A stretch of DNA of 64,000 nt from Bog-473 sp963850095 (GCA_963850095.1 CAWKJX010000009.1:264904-328903); one strand, 5' to 3'. Shown: positions 25,998 to 35,288, counted from the first letter of the stretch. Notes: generated by a model from the letters alone, not told the origin. Numbers and translations: made by a program.

Positions 25998-26132
25998 TCA
26001 GGGGGTGAGCCGGTGGCGTCCCTTGAGCCGCCGTGACTTCAAGATGGCCCGCCCGGCGCGGGTGGACATGCGCTTGCGGAACCCGTGGGTCTTGGCCCGC
26101 TTCCGGGTGTTGGGTTGGTAGGTGCGCTTCAC
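25998..26132 (-). CDS. rpmH: 50S ribosomal protein L34
   Basis: A 44-residue, very basic protein: VKRTYQPNTRKRAKTHGFRK and RMSTRAGRAILKSRRLKGRH. The GTG start at 26132 is preceded by GAAAGG. L34 is the first gene of the string running away from dnaA, and its promoter must lie in the dnaA-rpmH gap. Confidence 0.97.
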   Translation of the reverse strand: MKRTYQPNTRKRAKTHGFRKRMSTRAGRAILKSRRLKGRHRLTP

Positions 26133-26374
26133 GTCAATCAGCCTTTCGCGACCAAAACGGCGTCGCAGGCCGGTTCGTCGCAGAGTACGTGCCGCGGGCC
26201 TCGGTGACGTCCACAGGCCGGCGGCGGCGAGTCGTCCCATGTTAGGCGCGATTTGTGGATCGGCTCTAGTCGCATCCGCTTCCCGCGGTGTACGTTCGAC
26301 CAATTCCCTCCACCGAGGATCGTTCCGAACATGGTGGCTGGACGCCGGGGGGGAGAAGGGGCGATCGGAGAGCG
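26133..26374. promoter_or_regulatory. Divergent control region between rpmH and dnaA
   Basis: This 242-bp gap serves both genes. TTTGTGGATCG at about 26253 contains a DnaA-box-like core (complement GATCCACAA). On the rpmH side TAACAT (complement strand, about 26231-26236) could be a -10 box. On the dnaA side there is GGAGAGC just before the GTG. No further gene is visible. Confidence 0.4.
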
Positions 26375-27769
26375 GTGATTCAGGCTGGAGATCTCTGGAC
26401 ACGGTGCACCGGGTCCCTGCGCGACCAGGTCTCGGAGACCACCTGGCAGCTCTGGCTCTCGGGGATAGAGCCGATCGGCTTCCGGGACGGCGTCATGGTC
26501 CTCTCGGTCCCCAACGGGCTCATCCGGGAGCGCATCGAGTCGCGCTACCTGCCCATGATCGAGGACACGCTGGCCAACGAGGTCGGTTCCCCGGTCCGGG
26601 GCCGCCTGGAGGTCCACGAGTCCGAGGTGGCCGCCCCCGTGGTGGAGCCCGACGCCATTTTCGGGCTGCCGGCCGACCCCGAGCCGGTGCTCGAACCGAC
26701 GGGCCCGGCCGTGGCCCGGGTGGGCCGCGAATCGCCGGCCGTCCAACTCGACTCCAAGTTCACCTTCGAGACCTTCGTCGCCGCCTCCTCCAACCGCCTG
26801 GCCCACGCCGCGGCCCAGGCCGTGGCCGAGACGCCCGGCCGGTCCTACAACCCCCTCTTCATTTACGGCGACAGCGGCCTCGGCAAGACCCACCTGCTCC
26901 ACGCCATCGGCAACTACGTCACCGAGAACTACCCCCGGCGCAAGGTGCTCTACGTCACCACCGAGACCTTCATGAACGACTTCGTCGACTCGCTGCGCAC
27001 CTCGACCACCCTGGCCTTCAAGCGGCGCTACCGCGACTGCGACGTCCTGCTCATCGACGACGTCCAGTTCATGGAGCGCAAAGAGGGCCTCCAGGAGGAG
27101 TTCTTCCACACCTACAACGACCTGAAGGGCGCCTCCAAGCAGATGGTGCTCACCTCGGACCGGCCGCCCAAGTCGATCGAGACGCTCGAGGACCGCCTGC
27201 GCAGCCGCTTCCTCTCCGGCCTCATCACCGAAATCGACCCCCCCGACCTCGAGACCCGCCTGGCCATCCTGCGCTCCAAGTCCATGAGCGAGCACCAGGA
27301 CGTGCCCGACGACGTGCTCGAGTTCATCGCCTCGCACGTGAAGGACAACATCCGGGAGCTCGAGGGGGCGCTGATCCGCATTTGTGCCTTCGCCAAGCTC
27401 AACAACGAGCCCATCTCGCTGTCCCAGGCCGAGAAGGTCCTGTCGGACCTGGTGCTGGCGGGGGAACCTCGGCGGATCACCCCCCAGATGATCCTCGACA
27501 CCACGGCGGCCAGCTACGGCTTCTCCGTCGAGGCTCTGTGCGGGCCCAGCCGCACCCGGCCGCTCGTCACGGCCCGCCAGGTCGCCATGTACCTGACCCG
27601 CGAGCTCACGGACTACAGCTATCCGGCCATCGGACGCGTGTTCGGCAAGCGGGACCACACCACCGTGATCCATGCCGTCGACAAGATCGCCGGCCAAATG
27701 CAGGAGCGCCGGCAGATCTACGAGCAGGTCACCGAACTCATTCAGAAGATCCGTGCCGGAACGGGCTGA
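26375..27769 (+). CDS. dnaA: Chromosomal replication initiator DnaA
   Basis: DnaA opens oriC. I prefer the GTG at 26375, 4 bp after GGAGAG, giving 464 residues that begin at domain I (DLWTRCTGSLRDQVSETTWQ); GTG 26288 would add 29 unlikely residues. The AAA+ domain begins at FTFETFVAASSNRLAHAAAQ, with Walker A GDSGLGKTHLLHA, Walker B VLLIDDVQF, and sensor ILTSDRPPK-like VLTSDRPPKSIETL and DIRELEGALIR-type NIRELEGALIRI motifs. Domain IV ends with the DnaA signature VFGKRDHTTVIHAVDKI, which binds DnaA boxes. The linker domain II is short, rich in Pro, Val and Glu. Confidence 0.96.
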   Translation: MIQAGDLWTRCTGSLRDQVSETTWQLWLSGIEPIGFRDGVMVLSVPNGLIRERIESRYLPMIEDTLANEVGSPVRGRLEVHESEVAAPVVEPDAIFGLPADPEPVLEPTGPAVARVGRESPAVQLDSKFTFETFVAASSNRLAHAAAQAVAETPGRSYNPLFIYGDSGLGKTHLLHAIGNYVTENYPRRKVLYVTTETFMNDFVDSLRTSTTLAFKRRYRDCDVLLIDDVQFMERKEGLQEEFFHTYNDLKGASKQMVLTSDRPPKSIETLEDRLRSRFLSGLITEIDPPDLETRLAILRSKSMSEHQDVPDDVLEFIASHVKDNIRELEGALIRICAFAKLNNEPISLSQAEKVLSDLVLAGEPRRITPQMILDTTAASYGFSVEALCGPSRTRPLVTARQVAMYLTRELTDYSYPAIGRVFGKRDHTTVIHAVDKIAGQMQERRQIYEQVTELIQKIRAGTG

Positions 27770-28072
27770 CGACCCCCGCCGTCGCACCCCGCCGGTGCCC
27801 CGCTTGTGGCCGACCCCGGGCAAAGGCTGTGGACCGGCGCACCGCACCCTGGGGACAGGGCCCGGGCCCATCCCCAGCCCCGCGCCGCGGCCACCGGCGC
27901 CCCGCGGAATCGGTGCCCGTGCCGCACAGGCCCGTGGGGACAAGTTTGCCCCCACGACGCTGGGCTTCGGTTGTGTCGTCCACAATTCACAGCCCTTACT
28001 ACCGCTACTACTCTCCTACATCCCTCTCTTCACCATGAAGAACTGGGGAACCACCCGAAAGGATTGCCGCCG
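27770..28072. other. Putative oriC between dnaA and dnaN
   Basis: This 303-bp non-coding gap is in the classic origin position. It holds several weak DnaA-box cores: TTGTGGCCG (27804), TGTGGACCG (27829), and GTCCACAATTCACAG (27978-27992). GTGGGG and CCCCAC around 27931-27953 form a 6-bp inverted repeat. Next to dnaN is the least GC-rich part, CCCTTACTACCGCTACTACT (27993-28012), which on the complement reads as TAG/TAA triplets next to a GGGC stretch and a TGTGAATTGTGG box, the order described for DnaA-trio unwinding elements. No perfect DnaA box is present here, unlike upstream of dnaB. Confidence 0.65.
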
Positions 28073-28076
28073 GTGA
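28035..28076 (+). CDS. Possible 13-residue leader peptide before dnaN
   Basis: ATG at 28035 opens a short frame, MKNWGTTRKDCRR, whose TGA overlaps the GTG start of dnaN (GTGA). Such an overlap could couple translation of dnaN to the leader. No clear ribosome site precedes the ATG. It may be fortuitous. Confidence 0.3.
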   Translation: MKNWGTTRKDCRR

Positions 28077-29191
28077 AGTTCAGATCCGAGCGCGACGCAC
28101 TGGTCGACATGCTGGCCACGGCCGGCCGCGCCGTCGGTGGCCGCGGCGGTTCGTCCCCCGTACTGCTCGGGCTGCTGCTCGATTGCTCGGGCAACACGCT
28201 GTCGGTGACCGGGACCGACCTCGACCTCACCATTCAGGTGACCGACGAGGTGATCGGGATCGACGACGGAAGTTGTGTCATTCCGGCGCGCTTGTCGACC
28301 GACATTGTGCGGCGGTTGGAACCGGGGGCGGTGACGCTGGCCGACGACACCGATCACATCACCATTTCGGCGGCCCGGTCGACCTTCAAGTTGCACACCT
28401 ACCCGGTGGTGGAGTTCCCCCCGGTGGGCAAGACGAGCGAACCGACGTCGCACATTTCGGAGACGGCGCTCGGCGAGGCGGTGCGCCAGGTCGTGCGCGC
28501 CGCGTCGCACGACGACGGCCGGCCCCTGCTGACCGGCGTCCTGGTGTCGCACATCGACGACACCATCCGCCTGGTGGCCACCGATTCGTACCGCATGGCC
28601 ATGCGCGATCTCCCCGGGGCGAATGTCATTCCGGGCGAAGAAGATCTCCTGGTCCCGGCCCGTGCACTCTCGGAGTTGCAGCGCCTGCCGACGGGCACCA
28701 TTTCCGAACAGGCCGAGACGGCCCGCGTGGGCGTGGCCGCCAACAGCAACGAAATCACCTTCTGGCAGGGCAACGTGCAGATCAGCACCCGGCTGCTCGA
28801 GGGGCGCTACCCGGACTACAAACAACTGATCCCGGACCACTACCCCAACCGCCTCCATCTCGGGAAGGAGAGCTGCCTCGCCGCGTTGCGCCGCGTGCAG
28901 CTCCTCGTGCGCGACAACACGACCCCGGTCCGGCTGACCATGCGGCCCGGCGGGGTGGACCTCAGCGTCCAGAGCCAGGACGTGGGGGACGCGGCCGAGT
29001 CGGTCGACGGCGACTACACCGGAGAGGATCTCGTGATCGCCTTCAACCCCGCCTACCTCATCGACGGCGTGGAGGCGGTGGCGGGCGACGAGGTGATCAT
29101 CGAGACGGCGGACGCGTCGCGCGCGGCCACCGTGCGCGGGGCCGAGGACGACGCGTTCCGCTACCTCCTCATGCCGGTGCGGGTCTCCTGA
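28073..29191 (+). CDS. dnaN: DNA polymerase III beta sliding clamp
   Basis: The dimeric ring that tethers polymerase to DNA. GTG 28073 (GAAAGGA upstream) gives 372 residues with three clamp domains, starting VKFRSERDALVDMLATAGRA. Recognisable family segments are VPARLSTDIVRRL-like IPARLSTDIVRRLEPG, VVEFPPVGKTS, LVATDSYRMAMRDL, QISTRLLEGRYPDYKQLIP and the C-terminal FRYLLMPVRVS. It follows the putative oriC and precedes recF by 16 bp. Confidence 0.97.
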   Translation: MKFRSERDALVDMLATAGRAVGGRGGSSPVLLGLLLDCSGNTLSVTGTDLDLTIQVTDEVIGIDDGSCVIPARLSTDIVRRLEPGAVTLADDTDHITISAARSTFKLHTYPVVEFPPVGKTSEPTSHISETALGEAVRQVVRAASHDDGRPLLTGVLVSHIDDTIRLVATDSYRMAMRDLPGANVIPGEEDLLVPARALSELQRLPTGTISEQAETARVGVAANSNEITFWQGNVQISTRLLEGRYPDYKQLIPDHYPNRLHLGKESCLAALRRVQLLVRDNTTPVRLTMRPGGVDLSVQSQDVGDAAESVDGDYTGEDLVIAFNPAYLIDGVEAVAGDEVIIETADASRAATVRGAEDDAFRYLLMPVRVS

Positions 29192-29207
29192 GCGCACCGG
29201 CGCACCC

Positions 29208-30596
29208 TTGAGCATCCGGCATCTCGACCTGTCCGACTTCCGCATCTTCGGGGCCGCGTCGGTGGCGCCCGAGCCCGAGGGCACCACGGTGATCACCGGC
29301 GCCAACGGCACCGGCAAGACAAGCGTGCTCGAGGCGGTGGCCTACCTGGGGACGCGCCGCTCGTTCCGGGGCGCCCCACCCGAGGCCATGGTGCGCACCG
29401 GCGCCGAACGCGCCGTCGTGCGGATGGAGCTGCGGGCGGGACCGAGCCCCACGACGGTCGACGCCGAGATCGTCCCCGAGGGTCGCGGCCGCACCCGGGT
29501 CAACGGCAAGGCGGTCACGGCGCGCAAGGACCTGGCCGCCGCGGCACCGTGCACCGTCTTCTCGCCCGAGGACCTCACCATCGTCAGCGGCGGGCCGCGG
29601 GCGCGCCGTGACCTGCTCGACGACGCGCTGGCCCTCTTGGACCCCGAAGGGGCGCGGGCGGCCGACGAGACGGATCGGGTGTTGCGCCAACGGGCGGCGC
29701 TGCTGCGCCAGTCCGGGGGACGACCCGGCGGGGACGTCGTCTCCACCCTCGACGTGTGGGACCAGCGCCTGGCCGATGCCGGCAAGGTCCTGGTGGCGGC
29801 GCGCGAACGCCTGGCCGCCGACCTGGGGCCCCTGGTGGCGTCGGCCTACGGCCGCCTGGCCGGCGCGACGGGGGAGCCCGTGGTGGCGCAGCACTACGCC
29901 CGCAGCTGGAGCGGCGACCTGGCCGACGCCCTGGTGGCCAGCCGCCGGGACGACCTGCGCCGGGGCGTGAACACCGTGGGGCCCCACCGCGACGACCTGG
30001 TCCTGGTCATAGAGGGCCGGGAAGCCCGCACGCACGCCTCCCAGGGCGAGCAGCGGTGCCTGGCGCTCGCGCTGCGCCTCGGCGTGCACGAGCTCGTGTC
30101 GACCCGCACGCCGCTGCGGCCCACGCTCCTCCTCGACGACGTGTTCTCCGAGCTGGACCCGGCCCGCAGCCGCGCCCTGGTGGCCCAGCTGCCCGCGGGG
30201 CAGTCCCTCCTCACCACGGCCGCCCCGCTCCCCGAAGGGATCGAGGTGGCCCGGGTGGTGGCAGGTGACCGACCTGGTGGGGCCGTGAGGGACCGGGCCG
30301 GTGACGGTCCCCGGCCGGTCGGCGAGTCGCTGCCGCGGCTGCTGGGCCGCCTGGGCGCCCCGGCCAGCACGGCCACCATGGAGGCGGTGTTCGCCCGCTG
30401 GGACGAGGTGGTGGGCGCGGAGCTGGGGGAGCACGTTCGTCCCCTGCGCGTCGACGGGCACGCGCTCGTCGTGGCGGCCGACCACCCCGTCTGGGCCACC
30501 CGGGCGCGTGTCGAATCGGGCCGGATCCTGGCCCAGGTCCAGGCCCTCGGGGGAGGCCCGGTCGAGCACCTGGACGTGGTGGTCGAGCGGCCGTAG
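29208..30596 (+). CDS. recF: DNA repair ATPase RecF, read here as a fusion with a DciA-like domain
   Basis: RecF helps load RecA at gaps. An SMC-like ATPase head is complete: LDLSDFRIFGAASV, Walker A ITGANGTGKTSVLEAVAYL, signature HASQGEQRCLALALRLGV, and Walker B PTLLLDDVFSELDPARSRAL. RecF normally ends near residue 360. Here the frame continues into a DUF721/DciA domain, giving 462 residues. In the next phase at 30253-30288 the DNA reads WQVTDLVGP followed by TGA, which overlaps a GTG that would start the DciA part (GTGA). One extra base in GGGTGGTGG would therefore create an artificial fusion. Two coupled genes, as in other actinobacteria, seem more likely. Confidence 0.93.
   Translation: MSIRHLDLSDFRIFGAASVAPEPEGTTVITGANGTGKTSVLEAVAYLGTRRSFRGAPPEAMVRTGAERAVVRMELRAGPSPTTVDAEIVPEGRGRTRVNGKAVTARKDLAAAAPCTVFSPEDLTIVSGGPRARRDLLDDALALLDPEGARAADETDRVLRQRAALLRQSGGRPGGDVVSTLDVWDQRLADAGKVLVAARERLAADLGPLVASAYGRLAGATGEPVVAQHYARSWSGDLADALVASRRDDLRRGVNTVGPHRDDLVLVIEGREARTHASQGEQRCLALALRLGVHELVSTRTPLRPTLLLDDVFSELDPARSRALVAQLPAGQSLLTTAAPLPEGIEVARVVAGDRPGGAVRDRAGDGPRPVGESLPRLLGRLGAPASTATMEAVFARWDEVVGAELGEHVRPLRVDGHALVVAADHPVWATRARVESGRILAQVQALGGGPVEHLDVVVERP
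30285..30596 (+). CDS. DciA-like (DUF721) helicase loader domain
   Basis: About 103 residues starting from GTG 30285. The pattern SLPRLLGRLGAPASTATMEA, VFARWDEVVGAELGEHVRPL and LVVAADHPVWATRARVESGR is the DUF721 fold; DciA is the ancestral bacterial loader of DnaB, and in actinobacteria the gene follows recF. As the window is written it is in frame with RecF, but a 4-bp overlap with a RecF stop one base out of phase suggests that it is a separate gene. It ends 153 bp before gyrB. Confidence 0.8.
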   Translation: MRDRAGDGPRPVGESLPRLLGRLGAPASTATMEAVFARWDEVVGAELGEHVRPLRVDGHALVVAADHPVWATRARVESGRILAQVQALGGGPVEHLDVVVERP

Positions 30597-30657
30597 ACGG
30601 CGCGGCCGGAGCTCATTTCCGACCGTTCAAGAGTGCCGAAACGACACGGCTGTCGGG

Positions 30658-30663
30658 TAGAAT
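30658..30663 (+). promoter_or_regulatory. Possible -10 box for gyrB
   Basis: TAGAAT lies 86 bp before the gyrB start in the 153-bp gap after dciA. No good -35 is visible. Downstream, GTGCATCGA and TCGATACGCAC form an imperfect inverted repeat in what would be the leader. Confidence 0.3.
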
Positions 30664-30749
30664 GGAGCGTTCGCATCGAAGGGCCGGAGGTGCATCGACC
30701 GGGGATTCGATACGCACCACGAAAACCGTTGTTTTGAAAGGGCGCGCCT

Positions 30750-32714
30750 GTGGCAGTGAAGGTGGACGAGACTCCGGGCAAGACCAACGACTCCTATGGT
30801 GAGGCCGACATCACCATCCTCGAGGGCCTCGAGGCGGTCCGGAAACGCCCCGGCATGTACATCGGCTCCACCGGCCCGAGCGGCCTGCACCACCTCGTGT
30901 GGGAGGTGGTCGACAACTCGGTCGACGAGGCCATGGCCGGCCGGGCCAGCCGCATCGACGTGACCCTGCTGGCCGACGGGGGGGTCCGGGTCAGCGACGA
31001 CGGCGCGGGCATTCCCGTGGGGCCCCACCCCAAGTACCCCAAGATCTCCACGGCGGAGATCGTCCTCACCACGCTGCACGCGGGGGGCAAGTTCGGGGGG
31101 AAGGGCTACCAGGTCTCGGGCGGCCTGCACGGGGTCGGCGTGTCGGTCGTCAACGCCCTGTCGAGCCGGCTCCTGCTCGAGGTCGACCGGGACGGCCGCC
31201 ATTGGGAGGCCGAGTTCGAGAAGGGCGGCAAGCTCAAGCGCAAGGTGACCGACACCGGCCCGGCGCCCAGGGACCGCAGCACCGGTGAGCCCAGGACCGG
31301 GACGACGGTCACCTTCTGGCCCGACGCGACCGTCTTCGACGAGACCGAGTTCCGCGCCCAGACCGTCACCGAGCGCATGCAGATCATGGCCTTCTTGAAC
31401 AAGGGCCTGGAGATCCGCTTCGTCGACGAGCGCACCGACCCGGTGACGAAGGTGACGTTCAAGTACAACGGCGGCATCGTCGACTTCGTCAAGCACCTGA
31501 ACGCCTCGAAGGAGGCGCTGTTCCGCAAGGTGGCGTCGTTCGACCAGTCCGAGGAGGGCCAGGAGGTCGAGATCGCGCTGCAGTGGAACACCGGGTACCA
31601 CGAGTCGATCCACTCCTTCGCCAACGGCATCTCCACCATTGAGGGCGGCATGCACGTGGAGGGGTTCAGCAAGTCGCTGACCAACGTCGTCAACCGCTAC
31701 GCCCGCGCCCGCAACCTCTTGAAGGAGAAGGAGGAGAACCTCAAGGGCGAGGACATCCGGGAGGGCCTGACCGCCATCATTTCGGTGCGCCTGCGCGACC
31801 CGCAGTTCGAGGGGCAGACCAAGGCCAAGCTGGGCAACCAGTCCATCCGCTCGCTGACCGAGCGCACGACGAACCAGAAGCTGACCGAGTGGCTGGAGGA
31901 GAACCCGCGCGAGGCCAGCCAAATTGTGCAGAAGTCGACGCAGGCGGCCCGGGCCCGGCTGGCGGCCCAGGGCGCCCGCGACCTGACCCGGCGCAAGTCG
32001 GCGCTCGACGGCGCCGGTCTGCCCGGCAAGCTGGCCGACTGCTCGTCGCGCGACCCCCGCGAGTCCGAGCTGTTCATCGTCGAGGGCAACTCGGCCGGCG
32101 GCTCGGCCAAGGACGCCCGCAACCCGGTCACCCAGGCCATCCTCCCGATCCGCGGCAAAATCCTCAACGTCGAGCGGGCCCGCATCGACAAGATGCTGAA
32201 GAACGTCGAGATCCAGGCGCTGATTTCGGCCATCGGGGCGGGGCTGGCCGAGGAGTTCGACGTCGACAAGATCCGCTACCACAAGGTGATTCTGCTGGCG
32301 GACGCGGACGTCGACGGCAGCCACATCCGCACGCTGCTGCTCACGTTCTTCTTCCGGCAGATGAAGCCGTTGGTGGAGGGCGGGTTCGTCTACGTGGCCC
32401 AGCCGCCGCTGTACTCGACGCTGGTGGGCAAGGAGAAGATCTACCTGAAGGACGACGCGGCCAGGGCGGCGTTCCTGGCCGAGCACCCGGACCACAAGCA
32501 CGAGTTCAACCGCCTGAAGGGACTCGGGGAAATGGACTTCGCCGAGCTACGCGACACGACCATGGATCCGGGGCGCCGTTCCCTGTTGCAGGTGAACGTC
32601 GAGCAGGCGGCACTGGCCGACGAGGTGTGCTCCATCCTGATGGGCGACGACGTCGAGTTGCGGCGCCACTTCATTCAGACGAACGCCAAAGACGTCCGCT
32701 TCCTTGACATCTGA
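30750..32714 (+). CDS. gyrB: DNA gyrase subunit B
   Basis: The ATPase subunit of gyrase, 654 residues. The GHKL ATP site includes VWEVVDNSVDEAMAG and SDDGAGIPVG, and HAGGKFGGKGYQVSGGLHGV follows. The transducer has QTKAKLGNQSIRS. The TOPRIM domain has ELFIVEGNSAGGSAKDARNP, with QAILPIRGKILNVERARIDK and ILLADADVDGSHIRTLLLTF. The C-terminus (FNRLKGLGEMDFAELRDTTM) is standard. GTG 30750 is preceded by GAAAGGG. gyrA follows after 25 bp. Confidence 0.98.
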   Translation: MAVKVDETPGKTNDSYGEADITILEGLEAVRKRPGMYIGSTGPSGLHHLVWEVVDNSVDEAMAGRASRIDVTLLADGGVRVSDDGAGIPVGPHPKYPKISTAEIVLTTLHAGGKFGGKGYQVSGGLHGVGVSVVNALSSRLLLEVDRDGRHWEAEFEKGGKLKRKVTDTGPAPRDRSTGEPRTGTTVTFWPDATVFDETEFRAQTVTERMQIMAFLNKGLEIRFVDERTDPVTKVTFKYNGGIVDFVKHLNASKEALFRKVASFDQSEEGQEVEIALQWNTGYHESIHSFANGISTIEGGMHVEGFSKSLTNVVNRYARARNLLKEKEENLKGEDIREGLTAIISVRLRDPQFEGQTKAKLGNQSIRSLTERTTNQKLTEWLEENPREASQIVQKSTQAARARLAAQGARDLTRRKSALDGAGLPGKLADCSSRDPRESELFIVEGNSAGGSAKDARNPVTQAILPIRGKILNVERARIDKMLKNVEIQALISAIGAGLAEEFDVDKIRYHKVILLADADVDGSHIRTLLLTFFFRQMKPLVEGGFVYVAQPPLYSTLVGKEKIYLKDDAARAAFLAEHPDHKHEFNRLKGLGEMDFAELRDTTMDPGRRSLLQVNVEQAALADEVCSILMGDDVELRRHFIQTNAKDVRFLDI

Positions 32715-32739
32715 GCCGGTGGACGGAGAGTAGGAGAAC

Positions 32740-35271
32740 ATGCCACGTCAGTCGACACGCGGCTCGGGACGCGGGGGAGCGGGCCGCGGGTCCGCCGGCT
32801 CCGGCGACGGCGGGACGACGCCCCCGGAGGAGCCGCCCGTCAGCGGGTCCATTGAGCCGATCGAAATCCAGGAGGAGATGGAGCGCTCGTTCCTCGAGTA
32901 CTCCATGTCGGTCATTGTGGCCCGGGCGCTGCCCGACGTGCGCGACGGGCTCAAGCCGGTGCACCGCCGGATCCTCTACTCCATGTACGACAACGGGCTG
33001 CGCCCCGACCGGCCGCACAACAAGTGCGCCAAGGTCGTGGGCGAGGTCATGGGGACGTACCACCCCCATGGCGACTCGGCCATCTACGAGGCCCTGGCCC
33101 GCATGGTGCAGGAGTTCTCCCTCCGCTACCCCCTGATCGACGGGCACGGCAGCTTCGGCGGGCGCGGACCCGACGACGGCGCCGCGGCCATGCGCTACAC
33201 CGAGTGCCGCCTGGCGCCGCTCGCCCTCGAGCTGATGGCCGACATCGACGAGGAGACCGTCGACATGCAGGCCAACTACGACGGTTCGGCGCTCGAGCCC
33301 ATCGTGTTGCCCGCCCGGTTCCCCAACCTGCTCGTCAACGGGTCGCAGGGCATCGCGGTCGGCATGGCCACCAACGTGCCGCCGCACAACATGGGCGAGG
33401 TGATCGACGCCGCCATCCACGTCCTGCACCACCCCGACGCCACGCCCGACGACCTCATGCAGTTCGTCAAGGGCCCCGACTTCCCGACCGGCGCACTGAT
33501 CCTCGGCCGCCAGGGCATCCTCGACGCCTACCGGACCGGGCGCGGGTCCATAAAGATGCGCGCCGTCGCCGAAATCGAAGAGGGCCGCGTCGGCGACCGC
33601 ATCGTCGTCACCGAGCTGCCCTACCAGACGTCGGTCGAGGTGATTGAGCAGAAGATCACCGAGCTCGTGCGCGCCGGTGACCTCGACGGCATCAGCGAGC
33701 TGCGCAACGCGTCGGCCAACCAGCAGCCCCGTCTCGTCATTGAGCTCAAGCGCGACGCCAACGCCAACGTGGTGCTGAACAACCTCTTCAAGCAGACCCC
33801 GCTGCAGACGAGCTTCGGTGTCAACATGCTGGCCCTCGTCGACAGCGTGCCGCGCACGCTCAACCTGGCGCAGGCACTCTCGTACTACATCGACCACCAG
33901 ATCGAGGTCATCACCCGGCGCTCGCAATTCCGCCTCGACAAGGCACGCAACCGGGCCCACATCGTCGAGGGCCTGCTGCGGGCCATCGACATGCTCGACG
34001 CCGTCATCGCCACCATCCGGGCCTCGGCGGACCGGCCGGAGGCCCGGACGTCGCTGATGGCCGACCCCTTCTCCTTCACCGAGGTGCAGGCGACCCACAT
34101 TCTCGACATGACGCTGGGCCGCCTGACCCGCCTCGGCCGCAGCGAGCTCGAGCAGGAAATGGAAGAACTGCGCGTCACCATCGCCGAGCTCGAGGCGATT
34201 TTGTCCGACGACGTGAAGCTGCGCGGCGTGATCGAGACCGAAATGACGGCCATCCGCGACAAGTTCGACAACCCGAGGCGGAGCATCATCACTCACGACC
34301 CGGGCGAAATGGGAGTCGAAGACCTCATCGACGACGAGGACATCGTCGTCACCATGACGCGCGCCGGCTACATAAAGTCGGTGGCCGCCGCCGCCTTCCG
34401 GACCCAGGGTCGCGGCGGGCGCGGCGTGCAGGGCGCCCGACTGAAGGAGGAGGACCTGGTCAGCCAGGTCGTCCACACCTCGGCCCACGCCTACCTGCTC
34501 CTCTTCTCCAACCAGGGCAAGGTCTACCGGCTGCGGGGCCACGAGATCCCGGTGAAGGACCGCACGGCCCGGGGCACGGCGGCGGTGAACCTCGTGCCGC
34601 TCGCCCCCAACGAGTCGATCACGGCCATCATCGCCACCCGGGAGTTCTCACCCGACCAGTTCCTGGTCTTCGCCACGGCGCACGGGCAGGTCAAGAAGAC
34701 GGCCCTGAGCGAGTACGACAAGTCGCGGCGTGAGGGCTTCATCGCCATCAACCTGCGCGACGGCGACGAGCTGGTGCGCGTCGTGGCGACCTCGGGCCAC
34801 GACGACCTCTTCGAGGTCACGCGCAACGGCATGACCATCCGATTCAACGAGGAGGACGTGCGGGCCATGGGCCGCGACGCCGCCGGCGTGCGCGGCATAA
34901 GGCTGCGCCAGGGCGACAGTGTCGTCTCGTGTGACGTGGCCGCCGACGACACGGACATCCTCATCGTGACCGACGCCGGTTACGGGAAGCGGACCAAGCT
35001 CGAGCGCTTCAACCGCCAGGCCCGCGGCGGTCAGGGCGTGCGCGGCATCAGGCTGACCGGGAGCCGGGGCTTCGTGGTGGCCGCCTTCATGATCGGACTG
35101 GACGAGGAGATTCTTCTCGTCTCCTCCGGGGGGGTCGTCATCCGGACGCAGGCCCGGGAGATCGCCTCCCAGGGCCGCGACGCCACCGGGGTGCGGGTCA
35201 TGAACCTCGACGACGGCCAGACGGTGGCGGCGGTCGCCCGCGTCAACGCCGAAGCGGAAGAGGGTGGCTGA
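32740..35271 (+). CDS. gyrA: DNA gyrase subunit A
   Basis: The DNA-cleaving subunit, 843 residues. After an unusual Gly/Ser/Arg-rich first 30 residues, the core opens IEIQEEMERSFLEYSMSVIV. The quinolone-resistance region is YHPHGDSAIYEALARMVQEF, and the catalytic tyrosine lies in AAMRYTECRLAPLAL. The C-terminal beta-pinwheel contains the GyrA box TQGRGGRGVQGARL, so true negative supercoiling is expected. In the resistance region, the Ser and Asp equivalents read D and S within HGDSAIYE as in wild-type enzymes. Confidence 0.98.
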   Translation: MPRQSTRGSGRGGAGRGSAGSGDGGTTPPEEPPVSGSIEPIEIQEEMERSFLEYSMSVIVARALPDVRDGLKPVHRRILYSMYDNGLRPDRPHNKCAKVVGEVMGTYHPHGDSAIYEALARMVQEFSLRYPLIDGHGSFGGRGPDDGAAAMRYTECRLAPLALELMADIDEETVDMQANYDGSALEPIVLPARFPNLLVNGSQGIAVGMATNVPPHNMGEVIDAAIHVLHHPDATPDDLMQFVKGPDFPTGALILGRQGILDAYRTGRGSIKMRAVAEIEEGRVGDRIVVTELPYQTSVEVIEQKITELVRAGDLDGISELRNASANQQPRLVIELKRDANANVVLNNLFKQTPLQTSFGVNMLALVDSVPRTLNLAQALSYYIDHQIEVITRRSQFRLDKARNRAHIVEGLLRAIDMLDAVIATIRASADRPEARTSLMADPFSFTEVQATHILDMTLGRLTRLGRSELEQEMEELRVTIAELEAILSDDVKLRGVIETEMTAIRDKFDNPRRSIITHDPGEMGVEDLIDDEDIVVTMTRAGYIKSVAAAAFRTQGRGGRGVQGARLKEEDLVSQVVHTSAHAYLLLFSNQGKVYRLRGHEIPVKDRTARGTAAVNLVPLAPNESITAIIATREFSPDQFLVFATAHGQVKKTALSEYDKSRREGFIAINLRDGDELVRVVATSGHDDLFEVTRNGMTIRFNEEDVRAMGRDAAGVRGIRLRQGDSVVSCDVAADDTDILIVTDAGYGKRTKLERFNRQARGGQGVRGIRLTGSRGFVVAAFMIGLDEEILLVSSGGVVIRTQAREIASQGRDATGVRVMNLDDGQTVAAVARVNAEAEEGG

Positions 35272-35288
35272 GGCCGGGGTGCGGCGCC

